A stretch of DNA of 64,000 bases from Nitrospira sp. (lineage in GTDB: Bacteria; Nitrospirota; Nitrospiria; Nitrospirales; Nitrospiraceae), in NCBI GenBank assembly GCA_024998685.1, contig JACOEH010000003.1:112411-176410 (forward strand), written 5' to 3'. The position numbers and the translations under genes are program-made. Under the pieces are notes generated by a model. It saw nothing but the letters and a program-made list of their open reading frames with translations. It had not been told where the DNA came from and searched no databases. Numbering within the stretch: the stretch's first letter is position 1; the number at the start of each line of letters is the position of its first letter. Shown here piece by piece: positions 1 through 10,112 of this stretch.

Positions 1-486
1 GTGGTGTCAAGTCTCGAAGGTACGAGACCGATCTTGGTTGAGCTGCAAGCGTTGGTGTCCTCAACCACCTATGCGATGCCCAAACGAGTGGCGAATGGAG
101 TCGAGGTCAATCGAGTCTCGTTGTTGCTCGCCGTGATGGAGAAACGGTTGGGAGCGCATCTTTCCGGACAGGATGTGTATGTGAATGTCGTTGGAGGCCT
201 GCATATCGACGAACCGGCGATTGACTTGGGGATCGTCGCAGCAATCACATCGAGTTTACGGGAGGTGCCTGTCGAGCCGGGGACGTTACTATTGGGAGAA
301 GTAGGCTTAGGAGGTGAGGTACGTGCGGTCAGTCAGGCTGAATTGCGCATCCGCGAGTCCGCCAAGATGGGGTTCAAACGATGCATTCTGCCTGAACGAA
401 ATCTGACGAAGCTCGATCCCATCGACGGTATGGAGCTGATCGGTATTCAGGAAGTGCGGGAGGCATTGGATGTGGTGTTGGCGTGA
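1..486 (+). CDS. radA: DNA repair protein RadA, C-terminal Lon-like domain (5' truncated by window)
   Basis: ORF open at window start; RPILVELQALV...GEVGLGGEVRAVSQAELRIRES is characteristic of the RadA C-terminus. Confidence 0.9.
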   Translation: MVSSLEGTRPILVELQALVSSTTYAMPKRVANGVEVNRVSLLLAVMEKRLGAHLSGQDVYVNVVGGLHIDEPAIDLGIVAAITSSLREVPVEPGTLLLGEVGLGGEVRAVSQAELRIRESAKMGFKRCILPERNLTKLDPIDGMELIGIQEVREALDVVLA

Positions 487-491
487 AGAGA

Positions 492-682
492 GGCATGACG
501 AAGCGGAAGGGTCTCTGTGCTCGCCCAACGCGCGGTCATCTCACCCGTCCGCCCCGGTGCGCCGAGACGCACCGTGTACCACGCGGAAAGCCCTCGCTTG
601 GGAAAAGACGCGCCTTGGCGCGTCGAGGGTTGGGTGGGTGAAACATTGCGCGCAGTAAGAGACCCTTCCACTCCGTCATGCC
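492..682. repeat. MITE-like element with long imperfect terminal inverted repeats
   Basis: Left end GGCATGACGAAGCGGAAGGGTCTCT; reverse complement of right end GGCATGACGGAGTGGAAGGGTCTCT; also an internal perfect stem GACGCGCC-TT-GGCGCGTC. Confidence 0.7.
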
Positions 683-705
683 ACAGGGGGATTGCGGAGA
701 AGAGG

Positions 706-1542
706 ATGCTGAAACGCGCCTATCCCCTTACATTTTTAACGGCGTTCTGGCTCCTCCTCGCCGCATGCGCGCTGTTTGCGCCGAAGCATGAAGCGCCGCC
801 GCTTAAGCAGGTGACCGCCGAAGAACTGATCGTGCTGTTGCATCAGCGAGAAGCCGCCGTTCATTCCATGAAAGGTCTGTTCAGCGCGAAAGTACGAGGT
901 GGACTTATTCCCATTGTCTCACGAATCGAGGGCACGGTTTATTACCGTCACCCGAACGCTTTGCGGTTGAGAGGGTTTACTCCTCTCGGGAACGAGCTAT
1001 TCGACTTTGTTCAAGCTGATGATCTGTACAAACTCCGTTTGCCTCTCGAAGGAAAAACCTATGCCGGTCACCAGTCCGACATGAAAGATGCAGGAAAGCT
1101 GGCTCGATTTTCTCAATTGAGTGTATGGGCGGTAGGTGGCGTATTGGGGATGAACTCCGTTGCCAAGGATGAAATGGTGAAGGTCGTGGAAGAGAAAGGC
1201 CGATATCGTCTCGACGTCTATGCGTCGGTAACCGGGGGAACGAGCCCTTCGCGTCCTCCGATCCGATGCCTATGGTTTGACCGCCGATTGCTGGTGGTCC
1301 AAGAAGAGTGGTTTGGGTCGAGTGGGGAGGTCGAGGCGACGATTCAGTATGACGATTTTAGGCCGATCGAAGAGGCGGGAAGTATTCAGGCAGAGGCTAT
1401 GGGTGATCAGGATGTTCGACTATTCCGTCCCTTCAAGATTTTTCTGGAAGACGGACGTGGACAAGGCTCAGTGCAAGTCACCTTCCACGAGATGCATCAC
1501 AATCAAGCCATACGGGCAGAGGACTTGGGTCAGGTCTCATAA
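706..1542 (+). CDS. outer-membrane lipoprotein (LolB/DUF4292-like)
   Basis: Signal peptide with LLLAAC lipobox from ATG at 706; the longer ORF start at 517 lies in the repeat. Confidence 0.65.
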   Translation: MLKRAYPLTFLTAFWLLLAACALFAPKHEAPPLKQVTAEELIVLLHQREAAVHSMKGLFSAKVRGGLIPIVSRIEGTVYYRHPNALRLRGFTPLGNELFDFVQADDLYKLRLPLEGKTYAGHQSDMKDAGKLARFSQLSVWAVGGVLGMNSVAKDEMVKVVEEKGRYRLDVYASVTGGTSPSRPPIRCLWFDRRLLVVQEEWFGSSGEVEATIQYDDFRPIEEAGSIQAEAMGDQDVRLFRPFKIFLEDGRGQGSVQVTFHEMHHNQAIRAEDLGQVS

Positions 1543-1548
1543 TCCTCG

Positions 1549-2325
1549 ATGAAAATCCTTGCGGTTGAAACGGTCACGAGGTGGCAGAGTGTTGCAATTC
1601 TGGGAGATGACCTTATCCTCGCGACGCATGAGCAAGAGGCCGGTGGTGCTCAAGACTCTCTCCTTTTGCCCACTATCGATCGATTGCTGTCTCAATCCGG
1701 ACTGCAGCTCAACGATCTCAGTGGTCTTGCCTGTTCGATTGGCCCGGGTTCGTTTACCGGTATCCGAGTGGGAATTGCAACATGCCTAGGACTTCGGGGA
1801 GCCACTGATCTTCCTCTCACGCTGGTGCCGACACTGGAAGCCATGGCGAGGAGTCTGGAAGCGGCAACTGTTCCTATCTGTCCGACGTTGGTCAGTCGTC
1901 GTGGGGAAGTCTACTGGGCGATTTTTCGTTGGGCAGAGGGTCAGGGATTGAATCGTGTGCTGAGCGAACAAGTAGGAACCCCACAAGCGTTAGCGCAGAG
2001 CCTCATCGAACACACGATAGTATTTGGATCCGGATGGTCGTCGATGGGACATGAAATTCAAGCGGCATTGCCGCCGTCAGTCACCGTCACGGTGGGGCCC
2101 GATCGAGCCTTCAGACCTTCCGCTATTCAAGTCGCACGTATCGGAATGGAACGACTTCGACGAGGTGAAATTGCCGGAGATCTGGTTGCGCCGCTCTATG
2201 TCCAGCAGACCGAAGCTGAAATTCAATACGAACGAGGCGGTTCGCCTCTTGCGAGACGTCGGCAAAGGGTTGAAACCAAGATTGCTGAACGATTGGCTCG
2301 TGGCCGTCGGCGGTCGCCTCTGTAG
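1549..2325 (+). CDS. tsaB: tRNA threonylcarbamoyladenosine biosynthesis protein TsaB
   Basis: MKILAVETVTRWQSVAIL...GPGSFTGIRVGIATCLGL. Confidence 0.92.
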   Translation: MKILAVETVTRWQSVAILGDDLILATHEQEAGGAQDSLLLPTIDRLLSQSGLQLNDLSGLACSIGPGSFTGIRVGIATCLGLRGATDLPLTLVPTLEAMARSLEAATVPICPTLVSRRGEVYWAIFRWAEGQGLNRVLSEQVGTPQALAQSLIEHTIVFGSGWSSMGHEIQAALPPSVTVTVGPDRAFRPSAIQVARIGMERLRRGEIAGDLVAPLYVQQTEAEIQYERGGSPLARRRQRVETKIAERLARGRRRSPL

Positions 2326-2330
2326 GGAAT

Positions 2331-2840
2331 GTGAGCAGACACATCGTGTTTTCCGAATTTGAGATTGTCCCGGCGACACCGGATATGGTGGAAGACATTC
2401 TTGCTTTGGAAGAGGCTTGCTTCTCATCGCCCTGGACGCGCAAAATACTGGAAGGTGAGTTGACGGGCAACCAATTCGCGCACTTTCTCGTCGCGATGCG
2501 TCACGAGCAGTCAAAAACAAAGACGGAACCCACGATTATCGGGTATCATTGTTTCTGGATCGTCTTTGAAGAGTTGCGACTGATGAATCTTGCGGTGCAA
2601 GCGTCGATGCGGAGAAGAGGAATTGGATGGGCACTTGTCACTGAAGCCTTCCGCTTAGGATTGGAACAATCCGCGACTCGCGCGGTCCTCGAAGTGAGAG
2701 CCTCGAACGAGCCCGCGCGCATTCTCTATACTCGTATGGGTTTCGCGCAGATCAGCCGACGCCCTCATTATTATACGAATCCCACCGAAGATGCCGTGCT
2801 GATGGAAATGAATCCGCTCATGATATCGAGCGGCCGGTAG
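2331..2840 (+). CDS. rimI: ribosomal protein S18-alanine N-acetyltransferase
   Basis: GNAT motif RRRGIGWALV, VRASNEPARILYTRMGF; next to tsaB. Confidence 0.9.
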   Translation: MSRHIVFSEFEIVPATPDMVEDILALEEACFSSPWTRKILEGELTGNQFAHFLVAMRHEQSKTKTEPTIIGYHCFWIVFEELRLMNLAVQASMRRRGIGWALVTEAFRLGLEQSATRAVLEVRASNEPARILYTRMGFAQISRRPHYYTNPTEDAVLMEMNPLMISSGR

Positions 2841-2910
2841 AGTGTCAGGAGTTTTGCCTCAGGAGGTGAATCAGCTTCGACAGACTCACTTTAACCAGGG
2901 AGGTGTCGTG

Positions 2911-3150
2911 ATGTTGACGGAAGATGCGATTGTCGAACAGCTTCGCCACTCCAACAACGAATTCCGGGAACTCGAAGCGTCCCACCATCGCCTGGACATT
3001 GAACTTAACGAGCTGCAGAAACGCCATGTTCTCACGCCGTCCGAAGAAATCGAGAAAAAGCGGATGCAAAAAGAAAAATTGGCGAAGAAAGACAAGCTTG
3101 CAGAACTGATTCGCCTCTACCGCGAGCAAAGGCTGGAGCCGGCGCGGTAG
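2911..3150 (+). CDS. DUF465 (YdcH-like) small coiled-coil protein
   Basis: MLTEDAIVEQLRHSNNEFRELEASHHRLDIEL...EIEKKRMQKEKLAKKDKL. Confidence 0.75.
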   Translation: MLTEDAIVEQLRHSNNEFRELEASHHRLDIELNELQKRHVLTPSEEIEKKRMQKEKLAKKDKLAELIRLYREQRLEPAR

Positions 3151-3195
3151 AAGGCCGATCGGCCACCGACTCTGCAGGCGGCTGAATCCGTCGAT

Positions 3196-3972
3196 ATGGA
3201 ACAGACTATCCATCCGCTTGCTTCCCACATCCAAGCCGTCAAACGACGACTGATCATCATTGGTGCGACAGTCTTGAGTGCGTTGGTGCTGACTTTCTCT
3301 TTTTCCTCCGAAATGGTAGCGTGGCTCAACAGACCCTTTTCCAACCAACTAGTGTTTTACGGTCCCACGGAGGCATTGTTCGCTTCGATTAAAGTGTCGT
3401 TGCTGGCGGCTCTCATCCTCAGCTTGCCGGTCATTTTTTATCAGTGTTGGAAGTTCATCGAGCCCGCTCTGTTACCGAAGGAACAGCGTTGGGCGATTCC
3501 GCTATTCATGGTGGCGGGAGGGCTGTTTGCGTTGGGGTTGGTCTTCTGCAATGTGGTGATTTTGCCGCTGGTGATCGACCTGTTCGTGAGTTTCGGACTT
3601 GATCGTGATATCACTCCCCAGTTGAGCGTCGGTACCTATATTGATTTTAACGTGAAATTTCTGCTCATCTTCGGCTGTGCCTTCGAACTCCCCTTGGCCA
3701 TGAGTCTCGCGGCTATGGCGGGAGCGGCATCAGCAGACTTGTTCGCTCGTTACCGTAAACATGCTGTGTTGTTGTGTCTCATTATCTCCGCCATCGTCAC
3801 TCCTGACGCAACGCTCTTTACCATGCTTTTGATGGCGGTGCCTTTGATGGCGTTGTATGAGATCGGGATTCTCGGCGCCCGGCTTTTTGGGCGGAATCAG
3901 GACTCAGGGGGGATCGATTTGCCGCTCGATCCGGATCTGCCGATCAACACCGCCGGAACGAGACTACGATGA
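3196..3972 (+). CDS. tatC: Sec-independent protein translocase TatC
   Basis: HIQAVKRRLIIIG, multiple TM segments, PLFMVAGGLFALGLVF, FELPLAMSLAAM. Confidence 0.92.
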   Translation: MEQTIHPLASHIQAVKRRLIIIGATVLSALVLTFSFSSEMVAWLNRPFSNQLVFYGPTEALFASIKVSLLAALILSLPVIFYQCWKFIEPALLPKEQRWAIPLFMVAGGLFALGLVFCNVVILPLVIDLFVSFGLDRDITPQLSVGTYIDFNVKFLLIFGCAFELPLAMSLAAMAGAASADLFARYRKHAVLLCLIISAIVTPDATLFTMLLMAVPLMALYEIGILGARLFGRNQDSGGIDLPLDPDLPINTAGTRLR

Positions 3973-5066
3973 GGCATGAGACTGTGAAGGTTCAACGCAT
4001 ATGCACGAGCGTTTGTGTGATATTGATATGGGGCGTACTTCTTTATTCGGCCGGTGGAGAGAGCCTTGAGGTCTCCAATCCGCCGGTGTCGCCTCCAACG
4101 TTGCGAGTTTCAGCATCTTCGGCGGCATCGGGCCTCTCCGAACAATCCGCAGCAAGCGTGCAGGCTCTTGTGATGGGAATCAATGGAGTCGTCTATGCCG
4201 GATCCTTCGGGCATGGGATTTTTCGCACTCCGGACCGTGGTGCGACGTGGGCTCGAGTAGGAGGCGGTATCACTGATCCTTTTATCTTGAGTTTGGCCTC
4301 CACGAAAGATGGAACAGTCTATGCCGGTACCTTCCGTGGTGGAGTGTTTCGTTCGCGTGATGGAGGAAACAGCTGGCAGCCTGTGAATGAGGGGCTCAAA
4401 CGACTTGAAGTCAAGGCATTACTTGCGGTGGATCAGGAGCTGTTTGCCGGCACCGGAGACGGCGTATATCGCCTGTATGGATCCGAGGATCATTGGATGC
4501 CTATGACGTCTGGCTTGGACGACATTCTGGTTCACGCACTCGCTCGCTCTGCAGATGGAACATTATTCGCTGGAACTTCCGGTAAAGGGATCTTTCGGTT
4601 CAGCCCTCGCTCTACCGCGTGGATTCGTATGCAGCATGGGTTGAAGGACCACGAGGGCATGATTGAAAATTTCATTCGTGTTTTGGTGATTGATCAGGAC
4701 CAGAGTATTTTTGCCGGAACGTTCGATGGCGGAGTCTTTCGCAGCACCGACGGCGGACAGACTTGGCGACCGATCAGCCGGGCCCTGCCCAACGACTCTA
4801 TTCGTGGCATCGTATTCAGTGATCAAGGAATGGTTGTAGCGACTGGAAACGGGATTTTTAAGACCATGGACAAGGGCAAGCAATGGATCCCCATGAATAA
4901 CGGTCTGGAGACCCTTGCGGTACAAGTGTTGATTAAAGCCGGTGATAAAGGCTTGTATGCTGGGACAAGTTCAGGCGTATTTCGCAGCGATGATGGTGTC
5001 TCCTGGATGGCCGTCAATCAAGGACTGGAGCTGGGAATCGCGCCACCGCCGTTTCTGTTTCGATAA
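3969..5066 (+). CDS. exported beta-propeller protein with BNR/Ycf48-like repeats
   Basis: Repeated V(Y/F)AGT..GGVFRS.DGG.(S/T)W units across the ORF. Confidence 0.75.
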   Translation: MRHETVKVQRICTSVCVILIWGVLLYSAGGESLEVSNPPVSPPTLRVSASSAASGLSEQSAASVQALVMGINGVVYAGSFGHGIFRTPDRGATWARVGGGITDPFILSLASTKDGTVYAGTFRGGVFRSRDGGNSWQPVNEGLKRLEVKALLAVDQELFAGTGDGVYRLYGSEDHWMPMTSGLDDILVHALARSADGTLFAGTSGKGIFRFSPRSTAWIRMQHGLKDHEGMIENFIRVLVIDQDQSIFAGTFDGGVFRSTDGGQTWRPISRALPNDSIRGIVFSDQGMVVATGNGIFKTMDKGKQWIPMNNGLETLAVQVLIKAGDKGLYAGTSSGVFRSDDGVSWMAVNQGLELGIAPPPFLFR

Positions 5067-5086
5067 TGGTAGAAAGGAAGAACGTG

Positions 5087-5599
5087 ATGACTGATGTAGG
5101 CGAGAAGACACGGGCAACGATAGCCGTCACAAGTAAGGGACAACCCGTGGGAGAAATCGTGCTTAGATTTTTTCATGATGTGGCGCCCGGACACGTCGAC
5201 AACTTCGTCAAGCTTTCCCGAGAGGGATTTTATGATAGGACGACGTTTCACCGCGTCATCCCCGGTTTCATGATTCAGGGAGGAGACCCCAACAGTAAGA
5301 ATTCCGACCGCTCATCCCATGGAATGGGTGGACCTGGCTATAAGGTGAAGGCAGAGTTCAACAGTACGCCGCACAAGCGAGGCATTGTCTCGATGGCTCG
5401 CGCGAACGATCCGGATAGCGCCGGGTCCCAGTTCTTTATTTGCGTTGCAGACGCCAATTTCCTCGATTGGCAATACACGGTATTTGGGGAGGTGGTCAGC
5501 GGAATGGAGGTGGCCGACAGGATCGTCAATATGAAGCGTGATGGGCATGACAATCCGCTGGAGCGGGCTGAGATGACCGTCACGATCAGTGAGGGGTGA
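5087..5599 (+). CDS. peptidyl-prolyl cis-trans isomerase (cyclophilin type)
   Basis: FVKLSREGFYDRTTFHRVIPGFMIQGGDP ... GSQFFIC. Confidence 0.93.
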   Translation: MTDVGEKTRATIAVTSKGQPVGEIVLRFFHDVAPGHVDNFVKLSREGFYDRTTFHRVIPGFMIQGGDPNSKNSDRSSHGMGGPGYKVKAEFNSTPHKRGIVSMARANDPDSAGSQFFICVADANFLDWQYTVFGEVVSGMEVADRIVNMKRDGHDNPLERAEMTVTISEG

Positions 5600-6357
5600 A
5601 CGGGAAGGGAAGAGAAGTGAGCTGCAAGGAGATCAATAATCGGACAGGCCGGATCGTTAACGTCCTCCTCACCATGTATTCCGTACTGTCGGTCGGTTGT
5701 GCCGCTCCGCATGTGCCATCGCGAATTATTTATGAGGATCCGGTCAATTTCGTGCGGTTGGAAGAGGACTCGGAAGTGCTTCCAGAATGGCCGCCGAGCC
5801 ACCATAGCCATCCATTCACGATCGAGCCGGAAAAAATGCGGGCGATTTTGTCGGGATTGAAGGTGCAGGAACATTGGATTGCGCTGCAGCGGTGGCTGCG
5901 GGGGGAGTCTCCCCTGGTTCCAGCCTTTACGGATGAGGAGTTGGATCTCTTGTCTGTGCGCCTGTCGGAGGCGTTGGAGGAGGCAAAAGACAACGAGCGG
6001 GTGACCTTCTATTTGAGTCAACCGCAGACATTCGCGAGGCGAATTATCACGACGGGCGGACTCTACGTGCATGGGATGGAATTACATATCCTCTTAGGAA
6101 ATTGGAGAATCATTTACGGCATCCCGGCCTATGGAATGATTTACGATCGGCGTTACCCTATGCGACCGACTGCGGCGAAAGGATTCGATCTGATCTTTCA
6201 GCCGTCCGACGCCGTGATTCCGATGAAGAGCAGCTTGCTGGACGGAATTTTGGCCAATGCGAAGGACGAACTCATCATCGATTTAACCAAGCTCGATCCA
6301 CCCGATCCGAAAGTTTCTCTCATTGGGTCTTGCATGAATCACGAGTCACCTTGTTAG
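5596..6357 (+). CDS. hypothetical protein, probable lipoprotein
   Basis: ORF with hydrophobic N-terminus VLSVGCAAP; overlaps the preceding stop by 4 nt. Confidence 0.55.
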   Translation: MNGKGREVSCKEINNRTGRIVNVLLTMYSVLSVGCAAPHVPSRIIYEDPVNFVRLEEDSEVLPEWPPSHHSHPFTIEPEKMRAILSGLKVQEHWIALQRWLRGESPLVPAFTDEELDLLSVRLSEALEEAKDNERVTFYLSQPQTFARRIITTGGLYVHGMELHILLGNWRIIYGIPAYGMIYDRRYPMRPTAAKGFDLIFQPSDAVIPMKSSLLDGILANAKDELIIDLTKLDPPDPKVSLIGSCMNHESPC

Positions 6358-6430
6358 CGGCACGCCGGCTCAGTTCGCGTTCTATTCGACGCGAATAGAG
6401 CCGCTGGAAGAAAAGAGGAAGGGGAAAGCT

Positions 6431-7492
6431 TTATCGACCACCCAGACCCAGAAGGTACATTTTAGGTACTTCTATCAGCGCTTCGGCAATGGATTGCCAG
6501 CCGAGCTTGCTTTGACCTTCAATGCGGTCGCAAAAACGGATGGGTAATTCCACCACATCCGCGCCCAGCTGTACGGCTCGCGAGGCCAGCTCTACTTGAA
6601 AGATGTATCCTTTCGTCCGGACGGTTGCAAGGTTCATCCGCGTCAAGAGCTCACGACGATAGCAGCGGAACCCTCCTGTCCAGTCGTGGATGGTCGAGCC
6701 GAGGAAGAGGCTGGCGTAGGTATTTCCGCAGCGAGAGACAAAACGACGGCTTGCGTTCCAATTTTCGGTTCCCCCGCCGGGTACGTAACGACTCCCAATC
6801 ACGAGATCGGCAGTTCGGCTGCGGTGTACCAAGCGGGGCAGATCCCAGGGAGCATGGCTGAAATCGCAATCCATTTCAATGATGAGGCTATAATTGCGGT
6901 GCAGCGCCCACTTGAAGCCAGCCAGATAAGCTGGTCCAAGCCCTTCTTTTTTCGACCGGTGCAGGACATGTACATGTCCATGCGTGCCACTAAACTGATC
7001 GGCCAACTCTCCGGTTCCGTCCGGCGAATTATCATCAACAATCAAGATGTCAGTCACAAGATATTGGCTGATTGCAGGGACAAGCGCCTCAAGATTAGCG
7101 CGTTCATTGTAAGTCGGGAGGACAATGACAATCGATTGTTTGAAATCGAACGGGGAGGGGGGGACCAGTTGTTTACCTGCCGCTATTTGGGAATATCCTA
7201 GATACTGGTTTTCGTTAGAATCGTGTGGGGCGATGGCGATGCGTGCGCTGTCGGCACCTCGGGCGATCAGTTCCTCAGCAAGCTCGAAATCCGAGACGAT
7301 GTATGCTTCATCTTTGCTCAGCTCTTTGAGAGGAAAGACACAGTTGTTCTTGCGGACGGGACAGTAGCGTATGGAAGGTGCCGGTGTCTTCTCTCCTAAT
7401 TGCACGGAAAGTGACTCGTCGATTGGCATAAAGATACGGTAGCCTGATCCGGAGACGGGCGGCATTGTAAACGACAGTAAGTACCCGGGCAA
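6431..7492 (-). CDS. family 2 glycosyltransferase, polyprenol-phosphate mannosyltransferase-like, with about 115 aa N-terminal extension
   Basis: VIVLPTYNERANLEALV...ILIVDDNSPDGTGELAD...EMDCDFSHAP...GFRCYRRE; an alternative start is near 7429. Confidence 0.85.
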   Translation of the reverse strand: MPGYLLSFTMPPVSGSGYRIFMPIDESLSVQLGEKTPAPSIRYCPVRKNNCVFPLKELSKDEAYIVSDFELAEELIARGADSARIAIAPHDSNENQYLGYSQIAAGKQLVPPSPFDFKQSIVIVLPTYNERANLEALVPAISQYLVTDILIVDDNSPDGTGELADQFSGTHGHVHVLHRSKKEGLGPAYLAGFKWALHRNYSLIIEMDCDFSHAPWDLPRLVHRSRTADLVIGSRYVPGGGTENWNASRRFVSRCGNTYASLFLGSTIHDWTGGFRCYRRELLTRMNLATVRTKGYIFQVELASRAVQLGADVVELPIRFCDRIEGQSKLGWQSIAEALIEVPKMYLLGLGGR

Positions 7493-7622
7493 GTCGAAGC
7501 CCCCCCTAGTTGTCTGCGCCCATCTGCCGTGCTTTTTGACAGTTCAGGAACGGCTATGCTAGAGTCTGCGGCCCGTTGATATTCCAGGTTTTTCTTTACC
7601 TAACTTCTTAAGGAACACTGTT

Positions 7623-8972
7623 ATGAGCGGGACACAGGCGCATGTGATTATCGTGGCAGGAGCGGGACCGGCTGGTATGGCTGTGGCCAGCGCGCTTTCG
7701 AAGGTCGGTCATGAAATCATTATTCTCAATCGTGACATCAAGTTTGGCGGATTGGCTGAATATGGGATATTCCCCTCTAAGCTGAAACTCCGTGGTGGAC
7801 TTAAGAAGCAATACTGGGAGCTTCTTCAGCAAAAGAACGTTCATTATTTTGGGAATGTCACCATTGGGAACGGAAAGGATCTCACGGTCGACGATGTGCG
7901 CGGGTTGGGTGCAAGCGCGGTTGTCTTCACGATCGGTGCGCAGGGAACCAAGGCCATTGGCGTTGAAGGGGACTCGGCTCAAGGCGTATTTCACGCGAAG
8001 GATGTGGTGTATCACTTCAATCGTTTACCCGGTTTTGGCGATCGTCCATTTGAAGTGGGGCAACATGTCGCCGTGATTGGAGCGGGAGATGTGATGGTAG
8101 ATATCGCTCACTGGTTGGTCCGCTATAAGAAAGTTGAGAGGGTCACGGCAATTGTCAGACGGGGACCCGTGGAACGCAAGTACAATCCAAAAGAAATTCG
8201 CAGCATCTGTGCCAATATGGATCTAGAGGGAATCAAAGCCGAGTTCGAGCGCATTAAGGACCGTCTTGTCAAGGTCGGTCAGAATCCGGATGAAGTTTTA
8301 CAAGCATTCACCCACGAGTTTACTAAATGCGAGCCGAAGGTGACTGAAACGAAGATGGGATTTCGGTTCCTTGCGTCACCGAAGCGTATTCTGGTTGGCA
8401 GCGAAAATCGGGTTCGCGGACTTGAAATGGAAGATAATCGGCTCGACCCTAAAGGGGAAGATACCGTCGCCGTGGGGCTGAAACAGTATTATGAATTTCC
8501 CTGTGATTCGGTTGTTTTTGCTGTCGGCGACAAAGTGGATGAAACGGTCGGTCTCCCTCACAAAAACGGTATGTTTACCACGAACCCGAACAAGACTGGC
8601 AATGATCCCGATGATGCGCTCTTTCAAGCTTATGATGAATCTATGGGCACGGTGATGGACGGCATATTTTTGGCCGGTTGGGCTCGAAAAGCTAGTGAGG
8701 GCCTCGTCGGCGTCGCGAAGCGTGACGGAGATTGGTGTGCGGAAGTCGTCGAGCGCTATCTGAGGACCCAGAGCGGCAAAGACGCCAAGATTGTGCTTGA
8801 TCGCTTGCACATGATTCTCAGAAAGCGTCAAAGCCGTCCGGTCGACGTGAATGGCTTACGGACGCTCAATGTCGCAGAACGCTCATTCGCAGGGAAAGCC
8901 GACTGTATCGGAGAGTTCAAATTTTCTGCAAATCAAGACATGCTCAAATACATTGAACAAGGCAACGCATGA
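7623..8972 (+). CDS. FAD/NAD(P)-dependent oxidoreductase (GltD/ferredoxin-NADP reductase-like)
   Basis: VAGAGPAGMAVASALSK, VAVIGAGDVMVDIA, FAVGDKVDETVG. Confidence 0.8.
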   Translation: MSGTQAHVIIVAGAGPAGMAVASALSKVGHEIIILNRDIKFGGLAEYGIFPSKLKLRGGLKKQYWELLQQKNVHYFGNVTIGNGKDLTVDDVRGLGASAVVFTIGAQGTKAIGVEGDSAQGVFHAKDVVYHFNRLPGFGDRPFEVGQHVAVIGAGDVMVDIAHWLVRYKKVERVTAIVRRGPVERKYNPKEIRSICANMDLEGIKAEFERIKDRLVKVGQNPDEVLQAFTHEFTKCEPKVTETKMGFRFLASPKRILVGSENRVRGLEMEDNRLDPKGEDTVAVGLKQYYEFPCDSVVFAVGDKVDETVGLPHKNGMFTTNPNKTGNDPDDALFQAYDESMGTVMDGIFLAGWARKASEGLVGVAKRDGDWCAEVVERYLRTQSGKDAKIVLDRLHMILRKRQSRPVDVNGLRTLNVAERSFAGKADCIGEFKFSANQDMLKYIEQGNA

Positions 8973-8993
8973 ATAATGTGCCCTATTCCCGTT

Positions 8994-9854
8994 TCATACG
9001 TGCCCCCATTTCAGCTTTTCCCGCAATACTTCGTAATAGTGGCTTTCTGGAAATCTAATCAATTTCGTTCGATAGTCTGAAGCCCGAATTACGGCTGTAT
9101 CACCCTGTGTCATGGCGACGCCGACTTGCCCATCGAGTGTGGCCATTGATCCGTCATCCTTACTGGTCAACGTCACTTCAATGACGACGTCGTCCGGTAC
9201 GATCAATGGGCGATGCGTCAATGTATGTGGACAGATTGGAGTCAAAATGAGCGCCTGAAGGGCGGGAGTCATGATGGGACCTCCGGCAGAGAGCGAGTAG
9301 GCGGTAGAGCCTGTGGGTGTTCCGATGATCAGGCCGTCACCTCGCAGGTTGGCCACGAACTGGCCCTCTATGGCGATTTGTAGTTCGATCATACGAGCGA
9401 GGGTGCCTTTACTGATGACGACATCGTTGAGTACGATTCCTCGCGCGACTGTTTCTCCGTGCCTATGAACGTGTGTCGCCAACATCAGTCGTTCATCGAG
9501 AGTAAAGTCGTTGGCGAATACTCGTTCCAGCGAAGGGTAGAGATTGTCCAGCCGCACCTCGGTTAAGAATCCGAGCCCGCCCATGTTGACCCCCAAGATA
9601 GGAATGCTCCGTTCTGCTGCCAGCCTTGCTGCATTCAGAATGGTTCCGTCCCCGCCCAGCACTAACAACACGTCGGCCCTTTCGGTGAGTTGCGTTTTCT
9701 GAATTCCGCCTGGTTCATTCAGCAACGTTGCAGACGTTGTATCGAGAATAACATTGATGCTGCGGGATCGGAGCCAGGCAACGACCCCGAGCAATGTGGC
9801 TTTGACTTCAGGAAATTTTGGCTTGGTGAGAATTCCGATACTTTTACTTTTCAT
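8994..9854 (-). CDS. nadK: NAD kinase
   Basis: VLGGDGTILNAARL, GVNMGGLGFLTE, GLIIGTPTGSTAYSLSAGGPI. Confidence 0.95.
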   Translation of the reverse strand: MKSKSIGILTKPKFPEVKATLLGVVAWLRSRSINVILDTTSATLLNEPGGIQKTQLTERADVLLVLGGDGTILNAARLAAERSIPILGVNMGGLGFLTEVRLDNLYPSLERVFANDFTLDERLMLATHVHRHGETVARGIVLNDVVISKGTLARMIELQIAIEGQFVANLRGDGLIIGTPTGSTAYSLSAGGPIMTPALQALILTPICPHTLTHRPLIVPDDVVIEVTLTSKDDGSMATLDGQVGVAMTQGDTAVIRASDYRTKLIRFPESHYYEVLREKLKWGHV

Positions 9855-10112
9855 GAATGCCGTATGCGTAAGCGGGCAAAAAGGAAAGCGATTGTATCGG
9901 GATATTTCTTTTTATGTCAACGCACGGCCACCACACAAGAGCTGCTATGCGGAAAAAGAAACAACGACTGATGCGTGTCCTAAGCGCTATGCCGTCTTGT
10001 TATCCGCGCAATCTTGACTCTCAAGAATACTGTGGTTAGAATTAGGCCAAGGTTTTTCAACGGTTTTGCTCGAACGCGGCCAGGGGCTCGCACTCACGAG
10101 TAAGGAGGCAGG

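Noticed and set aside
517-1542. 341-aa version of the lipoprotein ORF
   Set aside because: The extra N-terminus is encoded by the inverted-repeat element; lipoprotein signal begins at ATG 706
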